64,000 nucleotides of DNA from Nageia nagi (lineage: Eukaryota > Pinophyta). The notes under the pieces are model-generated. The model made no database searches. It was not told where the DNA came from and saw only the letters and a list, made by a program, of their open reading frames with translations. Shown piece by piece: positions 34,501-45,599 of this stretch. The DNA lies in assembly GCA_050084985.1 (NCBI GenBank), contig JBITNC010000001.1, positions 78,864,001 through 78,928,000 on the forward strand. Reading direction: 5' to 3'. The position numbers and the translations under genes are program-made. Numbering within the stretch: position 1 is the first letter of the stretch; each line of letters opens with the position of its first letter.

Positions 34501-35527
34501 ATAAAAGGGACTACTCTCTTAAGGATAAGATAGTTTCCTAGTTGGAGAACTAGAATAAATATTTACTAGGAAAACTAGAAAACAAGAGGTTCAAATTCAA
34601 GAAGAGATAGGTAGAAAGAAAAGTTAAGTTGGATAAGGTAAATAAACAAATGGAAGATCCCAAAGCTCAAGCTATAGTAAAATATAGTTAAAAGGTCAAA
34701 CAAGTTAATGAAGAATTGAATAAGGCAGTAGTAGCTAACAAAGTGCTCAATGATGATAATACAAAGATTATGCTAATTTTAAAGGGATTCAAGAATTCCA
34801 TGGTTGAAAAGATAGGAGAGAGGTTGGTGAGTTTATCATAGTTGCACTTATTAAAGAATTATATAGAACAAGCTTTCCAACAATTCATTACTCAGACTAC
34901 TCTCCATAAATTAGCTCTAGATATAACAAGATTGGTACTTGAAAGAATGTAGAGTTGGTTGAGAGTCCTTACAAAAAAGGATTTATCTACTATTACTCCT
35001 ATGCGAAGACATACATTTTTAAGAAGAACCCAAGATATCTATGAATTCTAGGATTTGGTATTCAATATGGATATTAATAAACACCAGCTCAATATAGAAG
35101 TTGGCTTTATTGATAAATTCATTCACTCCTTGGTTGAATTAAAATCCCCTAAATTGTGGGAGGAAAAAGATGCACAAGGTAGTGCCAACTAATGGGTAGT
35201 AAATACCATTCAATTTTTAGAATAATATTTCTTTAAGAAACAAATCTCAAATTTATAACAAATAAATAACCTTGGTTAGAAGGTAATTGCAAGATTTGTA
35301 CATGTTGGAAGGCTCAAGAGTGTACTAATAAGGTTCGAAGTAGATAAAGTGAAAATACAAGCTTACCCTATTTTTTCTAAAGTTGATCGTTAGGAATTAA
35401 ATGATTTGAATAAAAAAATTCAATCCTTGCTCCCTATAGAGCTAATTCCATCATCTAAAACACCTACAAAAGCTTCATCTAGGTAGGTAAGTGGTAGCAA
35501 TAAGTGAAGGGTTCTATTCTCTAGCAG
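31553..35527 (+). pseudogene. Extra ORF region, probably the 3' part of E3
   Basis: The plus strand carries long coding-like sequence with regular stops. It begins near 31830 with MVTKQPTEAEHEGVDANL, and has SKGKSLAESKRDIMIDQGLA and a run of D residues from a GAT repeat near 33960-33983 (VSSDDDDDDEDPKKRND). A Lys-rich coiled coil at 34.4-34.8 kb is followed by a helical C-terminus ending near 35520. Gag and pol motifs are absent. Its place fits the region between the E3 integrase (ends 20577) and its missing 3' LTR, pushed 10.7 kb away by E5. A Lys-rich segment near 33.6 kb (GQLSS, then AKKRR) recalls a similar one in the E5 extra ORF. I do not recognise the protein. Confidence 0.5.
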
Positions 35528-37335
35528 GTGAAGACCTTGAGAGCTGCCAAAAGATTGTTATTCTTTTATTATTACACTTTGAGAATAGGGTAACATTTTG
35601 ATATTATTTATTATTTAATTTATTTCAAATAAATCTATTCTTTATTCCCAATTCTTATTTCCCTTTCATTTTTGTAAATAATCAAAAGGAGTCTCTTCTT
35701 TATACTGAGTATTTTTATCAAGATTTTGGTCAAGTTTAAAGAGTTTTGGGTACTATTAATATGTAGATGAGTCTTAACAAATTTTGTTTCAAATTCTAAT
35801 CGTTATATAGTAGGTGTTGTAATAAGTCCCAAAAATTAGTCATAGTCTAATTTAACATTTTTTCGATAAATGTACATAAATGAAGAGTCATATATCATAG
35901 GAATTCTATCAAAGTCATATTTGAGAGTTGATGTATCATGTCCAAGAATTATCATGATATGTAAGTAAAGTAAGTGTTTAATTCAAATATGGGTATTATT
36001 GGAATATAGGTTCTTTCAAGAATTGTTGTAAATAAGAGTCTTTATTTGGTTAAAGTCACTAGTGGGTGATATTGTAAACCCTATGAATTCCCAAATAAAA
36101 GTTTTTACCATACACTAAAAATCAGTAGGAGATATTTTAAAAAAACATCTTTCTAAAGCTTGCCAATTGTGAGTGATGACATCATACCTTTTTCCCAAAA
36201 TTAGTGGGTTTTGAGATAATCATTCAATGAGAGATATAATCATTCAGTGGGAGATATTTCAAAAACATAGCTAAAGAGAGCCCATCAATTTTGAGAGATG
36301 ATGTCACAAATTTTGCCTAAAACTGATAGGTGTTAACCAAACCCCTACCATCAATAAATCTCACCAAGAAGAAACAAATCCTACCATGAAGAAGTAAAGC
36401 CTACAAAATAGTAGGAAGAATAGTGAATAGGAAAGAACACCCAAGTCCACTTGATCATGAATGTTTGACCCCCAAGGTTCTATCAATGTATCAACCATGA
36501 CTCATTTCCACATGATAGTAGTTCTTCCTAGGATTACAATGATACCCTATTCATTTTCCTCATTATTCCATGTTGCCAAGAACTACAATGCTCATCATTA
36601 ATGGTTGAAGGATTAGATTGTTGTTGACAAAATATAGTGCCAAATCATACCAATCAAGCTAGCAGATAGTGCATCTTCAATTAGCTATAGTCCTAGGATA
36701 ATCTAGTCAATGATAATTCAAAAGGATTGCATCTTAATAGCACAATAGCTTAGAGATATCAAGTTCCTAGACTTTGGCACTAATTGTACTTGTTCGCTAT
36801 GTAATTTTACATAGTTGTAAGTGGAATTGTATATTTATGCATAGTTTCTTTTACTATTTTTAATCAAGAAGATTAGTTAAGATTATTAATGGTGAATAAC
36901 CACATAATGGTTGATGTAAATATATAAATAGTGGACTATTGTAAGTCCAAATGGTCGAACATTCTAGCAAATTTTCCCAAGTATGTAAGATGCTTTCATA
37001 TGTGATAATGTAAATTGATAATGCTTTTATCTCTATAATATGTGGTTGTTTGTTATATTTTGTAACTATTATGTATGAAATGTTATCTTAAGTTGTGGCA
37101 ATGTATTTTGATTAAAATACCCCAAGTGTAAGATACTTTACTATTCTTAATCTTGGCTATGGATTATTGCCTAAGTTGTAATACTTGGGCTATGTAGTGT
37201 TAGTTTGATTGTTCATTTTATGTATTTATCTCTTTCCTATTACTCTTAGCATTTTTATTTCTTTCTTGTTACTTTTAACCTTCATAATATAAAGGAACTA
37301 ACCTATAACCTAGAGATTGAGTAGAAAACAAACAT
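35528..37335 (+). repeat. Candidate 3' LTR of E3
   Basis: This non-coding interval begins at TGAAGACC just after the coding-like sequence ends. It contains a TATA-like string (ATATATAAATAG) at about 36922-36933. Downstream lies a T-rich transcript-like stretch up to the start of the E6 gag remnant on the other strand. An imperfect duplication of about 120 bp (36121-36240 and 36242-36360) lies in the middle. No second copy exists in the window, so the LTR call is an inference from position and layout. Confidence 0.35.
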
Positions 37336-37339
37336 GAGC

Positions 37340-38765
37340 ACATCTCCCACCACTTGCTGCTCTTTCAAGGACCCTACTATTATGAGAAATGGAGAACACA
37401 ACTAGACCAAACCCTTGAGGTTACATCATATTGATCAATAACTACTAATAATTGAAAAAGGTCAAAAATACTTATCTTAGCATGTGTTACATTTAGTTGT
37501 TCCAAGAGTTGTTGTGCACTTGAATTACGAGGAACCTCTATCCTCTCATCCTTTGCCAGGTGAATGTTCCCTCTAAGCCTTGCACATTTAGTGGTGGTAC
37601 ACCATTAATCATTGAAAATGAGGTTGGATTGTAGTAGTTTTATATCATAAATCTTGGCCATATTTACTTCATACTATATTTTACCATCATTGAGTAATTT
37701 CTTCAATGCTTTTATCAAGAGTATGCAAGTATTAGTCTTGTGATGTTTGACCTTGTGATAATGATAAAAGCCTCCTTATTGTACCACCTAGGTTTTTCAT
37801 CATTAGGTCCCAATTCCTTTTATAAATCAAGAGCAATCAAACCCTTCTACAATAATCCTTGAACATAACCAAAGGAGCTAGAGGTAATCTTATGGTATTT
37901 TAAAATTTATGTTTAGCTTGACTTCTTTTTTGTTTCTTATTATGATGCTCTTCAATAGCATGAAATTCTTTTTCTTTAATTTTTCTATAACCTCCCCTTA
38001 TTGTCTCCTTTGAAGGGTTTTTATACTTCAAATTTCCCATTTCAACCATACATTTTTATTTTTGAACCAAGTTATATGCAATTTTAGTAAAAGGAAGATT
38101 CATATAATCCATAGTTATACATTTTAATAAGGATGAATATTGTGAATAAACATAGCCTTAACACATACTTTCAATAAAGGTTCTTATATCATGGTCCAAA
38201 ATTTTTATAACCTTTGTATGATCTTATCAAATCTTTCATTTAAACCTTGTTTAGTATTTACCAAATTAGAAATAACAATTTTTATAAGAGCATAGTACTT
38301 AAAATGCATGTAGAATTTGGAGATAAGTTGTGTGTATCAATTAATTGATTTAGAGGGCAAAGGAAAGTACCAAGTGAGAGAATCACCTATTAATATAGTT
38401 GGAAAATATTTTACCATGAAATTATCATTTACTCCAAATTTCAACTCAAAATTCATCTTAAAATCCTTGATATGAGCCATGGGATCTCCTTCACCTTGAT
38501 ATGATTCAAAAATGGGTTCTCCTTAAATATTTGGTTCCTAGGTATTACATATTTCATTACATATGGAACTTCAATCTTAATATCGAAAACCATGAAATCT
38601 CTTTGACATATTGTTTCTACCAACATTAAATCCCTCACTTCTATCATCACCACCATAAAGAATCTTTTTCAAATTAGATTTATTATCATTATCAAAGCTA
38701 GTAACCATGGTAATAAATTCAACAGGTTCTATATCTAAAACACTTGAACCATAATATCAATTTAT
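37340..38765 (-). pseudogene. E6 gag
   Basis: The minus strand near 38440-38620 reads PYVMKYVIPRNQIFKENPF, then IKGEGDPMAHIKDFKMNF (the DP..HI..F motif), YFPTILIGDSLTWYFPLP (the L.G.A..WF motif) and KFYMHFKYYALI. Further left, near 37740-37800, FYHYHKVKHHKTNTC then IKALKKLLNDGKI is the same YH...GH.T..C..LK nucleocapsid motif as in E4 and E7, with the first C changed. Many stops break it. No pol follows to the left and no 3' LTR was found, so the element is truncated. Confidence 0.75.
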
Positions 38766-38826
38766 TAAAAAAACCTAAGGTTTTTAGTGTAACAAGTGAA
38801 GAAAAAATTGATGTTTTGAAAGAAAT

Positions 38827-38838
38827 TCAGGTTCACCA
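38827..38838 (-). other. Primer-binding site of E6
   Basis: The minus strand reads TGGTGAACCTGA two bases inside the 5' LTR. It is nearly identical to the E7 site (TGGTGAACCCGA). Confidence 0.65.
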
Positions 38839-39018
38839 AATGTTATACTCAAAATTATAATTTATTAGGGATATTTAATACATTTAATTATACAAAATAC
38901 TAATGAAATTATAGTAATATTATAGTAACATAAAATATGACAATGATTAGAGTTGCCTATTTGACCTTAACCTATCATACCTAGATTAACAAATATACAA
39001 ACTTGTTACTTTACATAT

Positions 39019-39871
39019 TGTTTACAAATAAAATTGAGCATGCAAATAAGTAAATAGGTAAATATCTACAAACTCAATATTATTTGTATTTGAGCTACGG
39101 ATAGCAATTTATTCTAAATAGCAATAAATAAAATAACCAATTCAGAAATGTAATTGTACCAACCAAGACTGTAATTTATGTACTTACCTCACGGAATGTA
39201 CGTGACAATGAAAGATGAAGATATTGGTGATGTACTGATAATGAGCTACCTTTCCAACAACATTGTGACCTATGAAAATGCAAAAAGAGGACCACGGGTA
39301 GTCCATTTCAGTGATATAAGAGTGCTAGCGATGTTCTTTGGTTCATAAAGGAGCACCAATGGCCTTCATTTGATGATTCTTAACTTCTCGATCAAGTCCA
39401 AAAATTCAATACGGATGTCTTAGATAGCAGTGTGATATCAGAATAGATCATGGATGTTAGGATAGCTCGCGAAAGGAAGCACACAAACCATAGCCTTGTA
39501 GGCGGTACCAAGAGATACCTTAAGGGGTTGCCACTTACAAGACCATACGCGGGATCATGTGTATCCTTGTTATGTGGACTTACTATTAGATCCCTTATTT
39601 ATATAGATAATAGATAATACAACCCATGGGTCAGCATGCATCTACATAAATAAGGCTAATTCACAATATTCAAGATAAACACACCAATAACAAGATAATT
39701 CATGCAATATTCAAGATAATCCATGCAATATTCAAGATAATCATTACAAAATTCATATTCAAGAAAAACATTGATATTATCACTTTAATACATTCAAGAC
39801 ATACATTTAGGCCAAGCATATTTCATTAATTTATTGATTTTAAAACAAAAATTCATTTTTATGTGTTAATA
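39019..39871 (-). repeat. 3' LTR of E7
   Basis: It begins (plus strand) TGTTTACAAATAAAATTG and ends at 39871, where the terminal CA reads TA. It is homologous throughout to 44768-45599. It carries an extra copy of a 22-bp unit (ccatgcaatattcaagataa) near 39705-39740. The first 240 bp differ from the partner LTR at about 15 positions by eye, mostly transitions. Confidence 0.95.
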
Positions 39872-39887
39872 GATGCCCCACTTTGGA
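39872..39887 (-). other. Polypurine tract of E7
   Basis: The minus strand reads CCAAAGTGGGGCATC next to the 3' LTR. The core AAAGTGGGGCA matches the E4 tract AAAGTGAGGCA. Confidence 0.65.
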
Positions 39888-40198
39888 TGTGAAATCGAAA
39901 GAAACATGAGGTGAGTTGAGATTTTGCATTCAAAGTAAAAACACAACATCATAGCAAGTGATTTTGATAAGCAATGATAAACACTAACCATTCTAAACTT
40001 AAACAACATCATGATAAAGCTTATTAGTACTAGATATGGGTTGAGAAAAGTCCCTTTTGATATTACCTTAGGCATGCTTGCCCCTTGCATTTTGCCATAG
40101 AAGGTGATAGCCTGATATATCTGATAATCTGATAATCTAATAATCTTGCTGCAATGCTGATGACCTATGACAACAAACCTGACAACACGCATGATAAT

Positions 40199-40371
40199 GA
40201 CCTGACAGATGACCTAACAAGACCACATCACAAGATAAGACATAATAACCATGATGACACACATGACGACCTGATGACAACTTGACAAGACCACATCACA
40301 AGATAAGACATGACAACACACATGACCACATCACAAGACAAGACTTGATAACCATAACCACACACATGGGA
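40199..40371. repeat. Short degenerate repeats of a gacaagaccacatcacaag phrase
   Basis: The phrase gacaagaccacatcacaag and variants occurs at least three times between 40215 and 40350. It is separated by atgac-rich sequence and lies just left of the 95/133-bp array. Confidence 0.7.
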
Positions 40372-40945
40372 GAGCTAAGTTCCATCTAACTGAGGCTTCA
40401 CACCAAGAGGTATGCTACAGTTGCATAAGAATCAAACTCTGTAAAATAATGATAAGTTGATACATGAGAGCTAAGTTCCACACTACCGAGACTTCGCACC
40501 AAGAGGTATTTTGCAGTTGTGTAAGAACTAAACTCCGTAAAACAATGATAAGCTAATATGTGAGAGCTAAGTTCCACACAATTGAGACTTCGCACCAAGA
40601 GGTATGCTGTAGTTGCATAAGAACCAAACTCCACAAAATAATGATAAACTGATGGAGCCGAAACTCCACCAAGAGGCATGATAAGCTGATAGAGGAGAGC
40701 TAAGTTCCACACAACTGAGCCTTCGCACAAAGAGGTATGCTATAGTTGCATAAGAACTGAACTCTGTAAAATAATGATAAACTAATGAAGCTAAAACTCC
40801 ACCAAGAGGCATGATAAGCTAATAGAGGAGTGCTAAGTTCCACACAACTGAGCCTTCGCACAAAGAGGTATGCTGCAGTTGCATAAGAACCAAACTCTAT
40901 AAAATAATGATAAACTAATGAAGCTGAAACTCCACCAAGAAGCAT
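40372..40945. repeat. 95/133-bp composite tandem repeat in E7
   Basis: Units begin with gagctaagttcca or its variant at about 40372, 40467, 40562, 40695 and 40828, so spacings are 95, 95, 133 and 133 bp. The longer units equal the 95-bp unit plus a segment of about 38 bp resembling the 41-bp unit that follows at 40946. Phrases such as caccaagaggtatgct and ttgcataagaac recur in each. Open frames across this array on the minus strand are by-products of the repetition. Confidence 0.9.
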
Positions 40946-41252
40946 GATAAGCTGATAATGGGAGATGGAACTCCACTCATAGAAATGATAAGCTAATAAT
41001 GGGAGCTAGAACTCCACCCATAGACATGATAAGCTGATAATGGGAGTTGGAACTCCACCCATAGACATGATAAGCTAATAATGGGAGCTGGAACTCTACC
41101 CATAGGCATGATAAGCTGATAATAGGAGCTGGGACTCCACCAAGAGACATGATAAGCTGATAATGGGAGCTAGAACTCCACCCATAGGTATGATAAGCTG
41201 ATAATGGGAGCTGGAACTCCACCCATAGGCATGATAAGCTAATAACATAGGT
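40946..41252. repeat. 41-bp tandem repeat, seven full copies, in E7
   Basis: Copies start at 40946, 40987, 41028, 41069, 41110, 41151 and 41192, with a partial eighth at 41233. Spacing is exactly 41 bp with no indel. Each copy starts gataagctgataatgggag and continues with ctggaactccacccatagg and cat, allowing for variants. Copies differ by point substitutions only. There are no spacers. Confidence 0.97.
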
Positions 41253-41560
41253 CTACAAAAATGAAACTTAAAGCAATATTCTCTTGGATATAATGTTGAT
41301 CAAGCACCTGTGATGCACCTATGATACTTAAATAATCTAATTTTCTAGATAAAGGAATGCAGGTAGTCCTTTCTAGTAGACTTAGAACACCAACGGTCTT
41401 TATCTAAGGATGCAGGTAGTCCTTTTCTTAAGGATTCATCAAAAACCATGTAGATCAAGTCCCTACGAATCACCCCTGGATTCTAGATTGATACCTGGTT
41501 GCTTGTCCATGTATACCAAGTGCTCAAATCAAAATTTGTATTGAGGTGTGTGCCCTAACC
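41253..41560. other. E7 non-coding segment with dyad motifs
   Basis: No coding sequence was seen. Two copies of a short dyad (aaagga...tccttt around 41351-41372, and aagga...tcctt at 41407-41425) belong to the dispersed motif family described in the findings. Confidence 0.6.
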
Positions 41561-41564
41561 TTTC

Positions 41565-41573
41565 TATAAAAGG
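41565..41573 (+). promoter_or_regulatory. TATA box on the strand opposite to E7 gag
   Basis: TATAAAAGG is followed by GGCCCCC. About 80 bp downstream the sequence is pyrimidine-rich. It precedes the gene-like segment on the plus strand. The call rests on consensus only. Confidence 0.5.
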
Positions 41574-41664
41574 GGCCCCCACCCTTCCTCATTTGGTCAC
41601 ACTGTCATTTTCATATCTGAGAGTATCCTAGAGCTTGAGAGACTAATTCAGAGAGGTTTAGCTG

Positions 41665-42420
41665 GTGATTTTGTTGCTATCACTAGGTGATATTTCTTGT
41701 ACTACTATACTGCATACTATGGCCCTACCAATCACACACTGTAATGGACATAGAGCTACCTTGGTGGCTGATTCTCCTACCAGTCATGAGGTACATTGCA
41801 TCTCCTACCTTTTCCTTGCTATGCTTTTACTTATCTTTAGATTTTAGCTACCTACATACTGGTTCTCCAAATTGCCCCTAGGGTTTTCCTGTTGAATACC
41901 CTAGCCCATCATTTTTACCTTTTCATTCTATTTTTTTTGAATTTCTGGTATCATGGCTATACTATGCTCATCCGTATGAACTTGTACCCCAAATTTTGTC
42001 AACCTTTGTGCACGAAAATAGGACCACTGGCGGTCCTTTCTGCCCTACTTTAGACTGTGGGCAGTCCTCTTTGCCAACTATTTTTTGCTATTTTTGTCTC
42101 ATATCTGATACTGACTTACTTTCTATCACTCTTTTCTTGTAGAATCATGCGTACCTTATGCGACCATCTGGCAAGAGTGCCACCTTTACCACTACCCAAT
42201 AGTGGCCACAAACTGATGAAGCCCAAAGTATACTAGAGGACATTTCCTTTAGCTACCTTACATTTACTGATTATGTGTCTCATGACCACAACATGCTGAT
42301 AGCTTTGATGGAGAGGTGGGATCCCATGACTTTCATTCCAACAAAAATAGATCATGAAAGAGGACTGTAGGTGGTCTTTACTGATAGATATGGAGTGCTA
42401 GCGCTCCTTTTTTTTTACAT
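41665..42420 (+). pseudogene. Antisense gene-like fragment, possible plant mobile domain (PMD)
   Basis: On the plus strand, opposite to E7, a coding-like reading begins at 42146 with MRPSGKSATFTTT (frame from NHAYLM). It then gives WPQTDEAQSILEDISF, LTFTDYVSHDHNMLIALMERW and DPMTF. The last part resembles the plant mobile domain pattern (D..LL.AL.ERW.P.T..F) found in MAIN-like proteins and in many plant transposons. An upstream short ORF, 41703-41847, starts MALPITHC. A pyrimidine tract ending TTCTTGTAG at 42136-42144 resembles a 3' splice site, and CATGAG before GTACAT at 41786-41791 a 5' one. The reading ends before the second half of the domain. I infer a captured gene fragment; the domain call is tentative. 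Confidence 0.4.
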
Positions 42421-42510
42421 AAAAATGGATCCTTGTTTCCTCTGCCATAATGTTGGTTAGCATGTCTACCCTAATGTTAGTTTTGTTAGTATTAGTATGA
42501 TCATGGGTGC

Positions 42511-44745
42511 TCACCAAATGATATTTTTGAAGGGCAACTCACCCCCGCTAGTGCTAGCCTCATGTTGATTTTTACACCATGATGCCCCAGTGATAGTAGG
42601 GCTTTTTGTTTCATTTTCCTGTGCATACATTACTCCTATGTTATGTTTGGGCATGGGGTTTTTGTAGATTCCCAAGTTTTCATTATCTATATGCACAAAA
42701 GCTTTTCCTTTTATGTCAAGTTTTTCAAATGAGATTGCCTTTCTATCTACCAGATCTTGGATGATATCTCTGAATTTTTTACATTCACATGTTTTGTGGC
42801 CATGAACTCTATGGTATTGGCAAAATCCTCCTGTAGTTTTAGTGGCTTGTTGGTTTACGGGTGGCAATTGAATTAGACCCCTCTTCACCAATGATTGCAA
42901 CAACTCATTATGATCTTTTGTGATTTTAGTGTATACTCAGGGAGTCAGAGGTTTGCTTGATTTTTATTTGTGTTTTTCTTGTGTGATTATGTTGATTGTT
43001 GAAGTTTCCCTTTCTTCTTTTCTAAGCTTCCACAAACCAATTTTCATCATGTGTTGCTCTTTTCGAATCATGGAATTGATCATTTCAAAGAGGGGTTGGT
43101 CTATATAGTTAAAGAATTCAAACACCATCTCATCTCTAATGGATTTTATCAGCATGTGTTTTAGTTCTTTCTCATTCAAGTTTATGAATTTTGCAATTTT
43201 CTTCCATTTGGCTACAAACTTGCTAAATGGCTGATTTTCTTTCTGTTTCATTTTGGAAAGATCTATAATGAGTGGTTTTCTCTTTATTTTATATTGATAT
43301 TGATCTATGAATTCACATTTTAGTTGCTCATAACTCTTGATGCTTTGATTTTCAAGTCCATAGAACCAGTCGGATGCTTCTTTCCCTAGGCTAAGTGAAA
43401 AAAGTCTAGCTAACATATCAGAATCATGTTGATGTCTATAAGCTGCTTCTTCAAAGATTACAATATGCATTATTGGATCACTCCTACCATTATATTTGTC
43501 AAAATCTATGTCTTTCCCTTCCCAAATTTTACTTCTTAATCTCGAACAAAGGGGGTGACTTTCTAGTTATTCATTCTCTTTTGTTTCCTTTAAATGTATT
43601 AGCCTTTTCAATTGTTCAGCCATGTTTGCTAATTGAGCTCTCATTTTATCTAATTTTTCCTTTGCAATTGATGAGTTTGGATTATCTTCAGGTTGCTTAT
43701 TTATGAAATCAAGATTTTTAGGTTCTTCTTCACTTTCATAATCAAGTATTCCAGGAGTAAACCTTCCTATTTGTTCTCTCCATTCATGAATCAGTTGATT
43801 TTCTAGTTCTCCCATGATGACCTGTCTTACACTCAATTGAGCTTTCTGGTAAGATTTTGTATTTGTTATTCTCTTTACCTCTATCTCTTTGATTTTATTT
43901 TCTTTATCCGACCAGAAAGGGTAAGCATTAAGAAGTTTTTGTGCAACGGGGTCTGTTTCAAGTTCTATTTCTGACTCACTATCAGACTCATCATCAAACT
44001 CAATTATTTCATCATCTTTTTCTTCTAATGTTATTGGTTTATGATATGCAAATGCCAAAGATGATGAAGAGGGTTCACAAATATTTTGTTTAACTATCTC
44101 AGGGGCAAAAGAGTTTTGATCATGATGGAGCATACAAAAGTTGATATGACTTTCCATGGTAGAAATGGACCATGGGCGGTCCATTTCTACAGGATTTAGA
44201 TCGCAAGCGGTCCTATTATGATCGATTATGATGCTTGAAAAAAAGATTGGTTCACCAAGAAATGTTCTAAAGGAAAATCTGAGGCCATTCATGGTTAAAC
44301 ATTCATAGATTTTATGCAATGAATAAGCTATGGTAGGATCTTTAGAGAACTTGTAGAATGCCCCAAAATGCTCTATGAATTTTTGTATCAACCTTAGTTT
44401 ATTTTCAATGAGTTTTGAATTGTTAGATTTTACCCAACGATAAAGGACCAACTATGATTTGTTTTCCAAAGATAGAGCTAGATTTTCTAAGATTCCTCCT
44501 TCAAGGGTTTCATTATCCAAGCTATCATTATCTTCGGAATCACCATGATAGGATTCCTCATCCGGAAGTTTATCTTTGATAATCCTAGGAGCACTTTCTT
44601 TGTTTATTCTAGCACTTTTCCTAGTTGGCTCTATTCCTTTCCATGTTTTTCTTTTTCTTTTATTTTGTTCAAGCAATGATTGAACTAATAAAGGATAATC
44701 TGATAATTCATTTATATCTCTACCCATTGTTGAATCAGAAAGCAT
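42511..44745 (-). pseudogene. E7 gag, nearly open
   Basis: One frame runs from the start at 44745 to 42511, about 745 codons, with only four stops (TAG at 44452, TAA at 43567 and 42964, and one TGA shortly after). The N-terminal part has a basic stretch (NKRKRKTWKG) and an acidic Ser/Glu region (DDESDSESEIELE). The capsid domain at 43000-43500 reads YNGRSDPIMHIVIFEEAAYR, LFSLSLGKEASDWFYGL and PFSKFVAKWKKIAK, matching retrotransposon gag. The nucleocapsid at about 42790-42840 reads FCQYHRVHGHKTCECKKFRD, with C, H, H and C ligands. The ATG at 44745 lies 23 bp from the LTR and closely follows the PBS. Gag packages the element RNA. Confidence 0.9.
44159..44190. repeat. Perfect 13-bp inverted repeat inside the E7 gag frame
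   Basis: The arms 44159-44171 and 44178-44190 are exact reverse complements (gtagaaatggacc and ggtccatttctac), with the 6-base spacer atgggc. It is the best copy of a dyad found at several other places in E7. In gag it encodes the residues around PVEMDRPWS. Confidence 0.95.
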
Positions 44746-44753
44746 GTTTCACA

Positions 44754-44765
44754 TCGGGTTCACCA
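44754..44765 (-). other. Primer-binding site of E7
   Basis: The minus strand reads TGGTGAACCCGA, two bases inside the 5' LTR. The equivalent sites in E4 and E6 differ at one base each. Confidence 0.7.
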
Positions 44766-44767
44766 AA

Positions 44768-45599
44768 TGTTTACAAATAAAATTGAGCATGCAAATAAGT
44801 AAATAGGCAAATATATACAAACTCAATATTATTTGTATTTGAGCTATAGATAGCAATTTATTCTAAATAGTAATAAACAAAATAACCAATTCAGAAATGT
44901 AATTGTACCAACCAAGACTATAATTTGTCTACTTACCTCACGGAACGTACCTAACAACGAAAGATGAAGATATTGGTGATGTACTGATAATGAGCTACCT
45001 TTCCAACAATGTTGTGACCTATGAAAATGCAAAAAGAGGACCATGGGTAGTTCATTTTAGTGATATAAGAGTGTTGGCAATGTTCTTTGGTTCATAAAGG
45101 AGCATCGACGAACTTCATTTGATGATTCTTAACTTCTCAATCAAGTCCATAACTTCAATATGAATGTCTCAGATAGCAGTGTGATATCAGAATAGATCAT
45201 GGATGTCAAGATAGCTCACGAAAGGAAGCACACAAACCATAGCCTTGTAGGCGGTACCAAGAGATACCTTAAGGGGTTGCCACTTACAAGACCATACGCA
45301 GGATCATGTGTATCCTTGTTATGTGGACTTACTATTAGATCCCTTATTTATATAGATAATAGATAATACAACCCATGGGTCGGCATGCATCTACATAAAT
45401 AAGGCTAATTCACAATATTCAAGATAAACACACCAATAACAAGATAATTCATGCAATATTCAAGATAATCATTACAAAATTCATATTCAAGACAAACATT
45501 GATATTATCACTTTAATACATTCAAGACATACATTTAGGCCAAGCATATTTCATTAATTTATTGATTTTAAAACATAAATTCATTTTTATGTGTTAACA
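44768..45599 (-). repeat. 5' LTR of E7
   Basis: It is homologous to 39019-39871. On the element strand it begins TGTTAACACATAAAAATG and ends AACA. It is followed on the plus strand by catat, the target duplication. Confidence 0.95.

Noticed and set aside
36324-36340. aggtgttaac string as the missing 3' LTR end of E6
   Set aside because: It matches the E6 LTR terminus for about ten bases only; the sequence to its left does not resemble the E6 LTR.
40398-41222. Open frames on the minus strand in the tandem arrays (proteins with repeated YHYFTEF or SAYH blocks)
   Set aside because: They follow the repeat period, are open in several frames at once and have no counterpart outside the array.
40946-41252. 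Regular 41-bp repeats, considered as a CRISPR array
   Set aside because: The units adjoin each other without unique spacers, lie inside a plant LTR element and have no cas genes nearby. They are a plain tandem repeat.
39872-42510. Hidden pol domains in E7
   Set aside because: All frames on the minus strand were read for RT, RNase H and integrase motifs (YxDD, DASD, HPQxxG). None was found; the interval holds tandem arrays and the antisense module.
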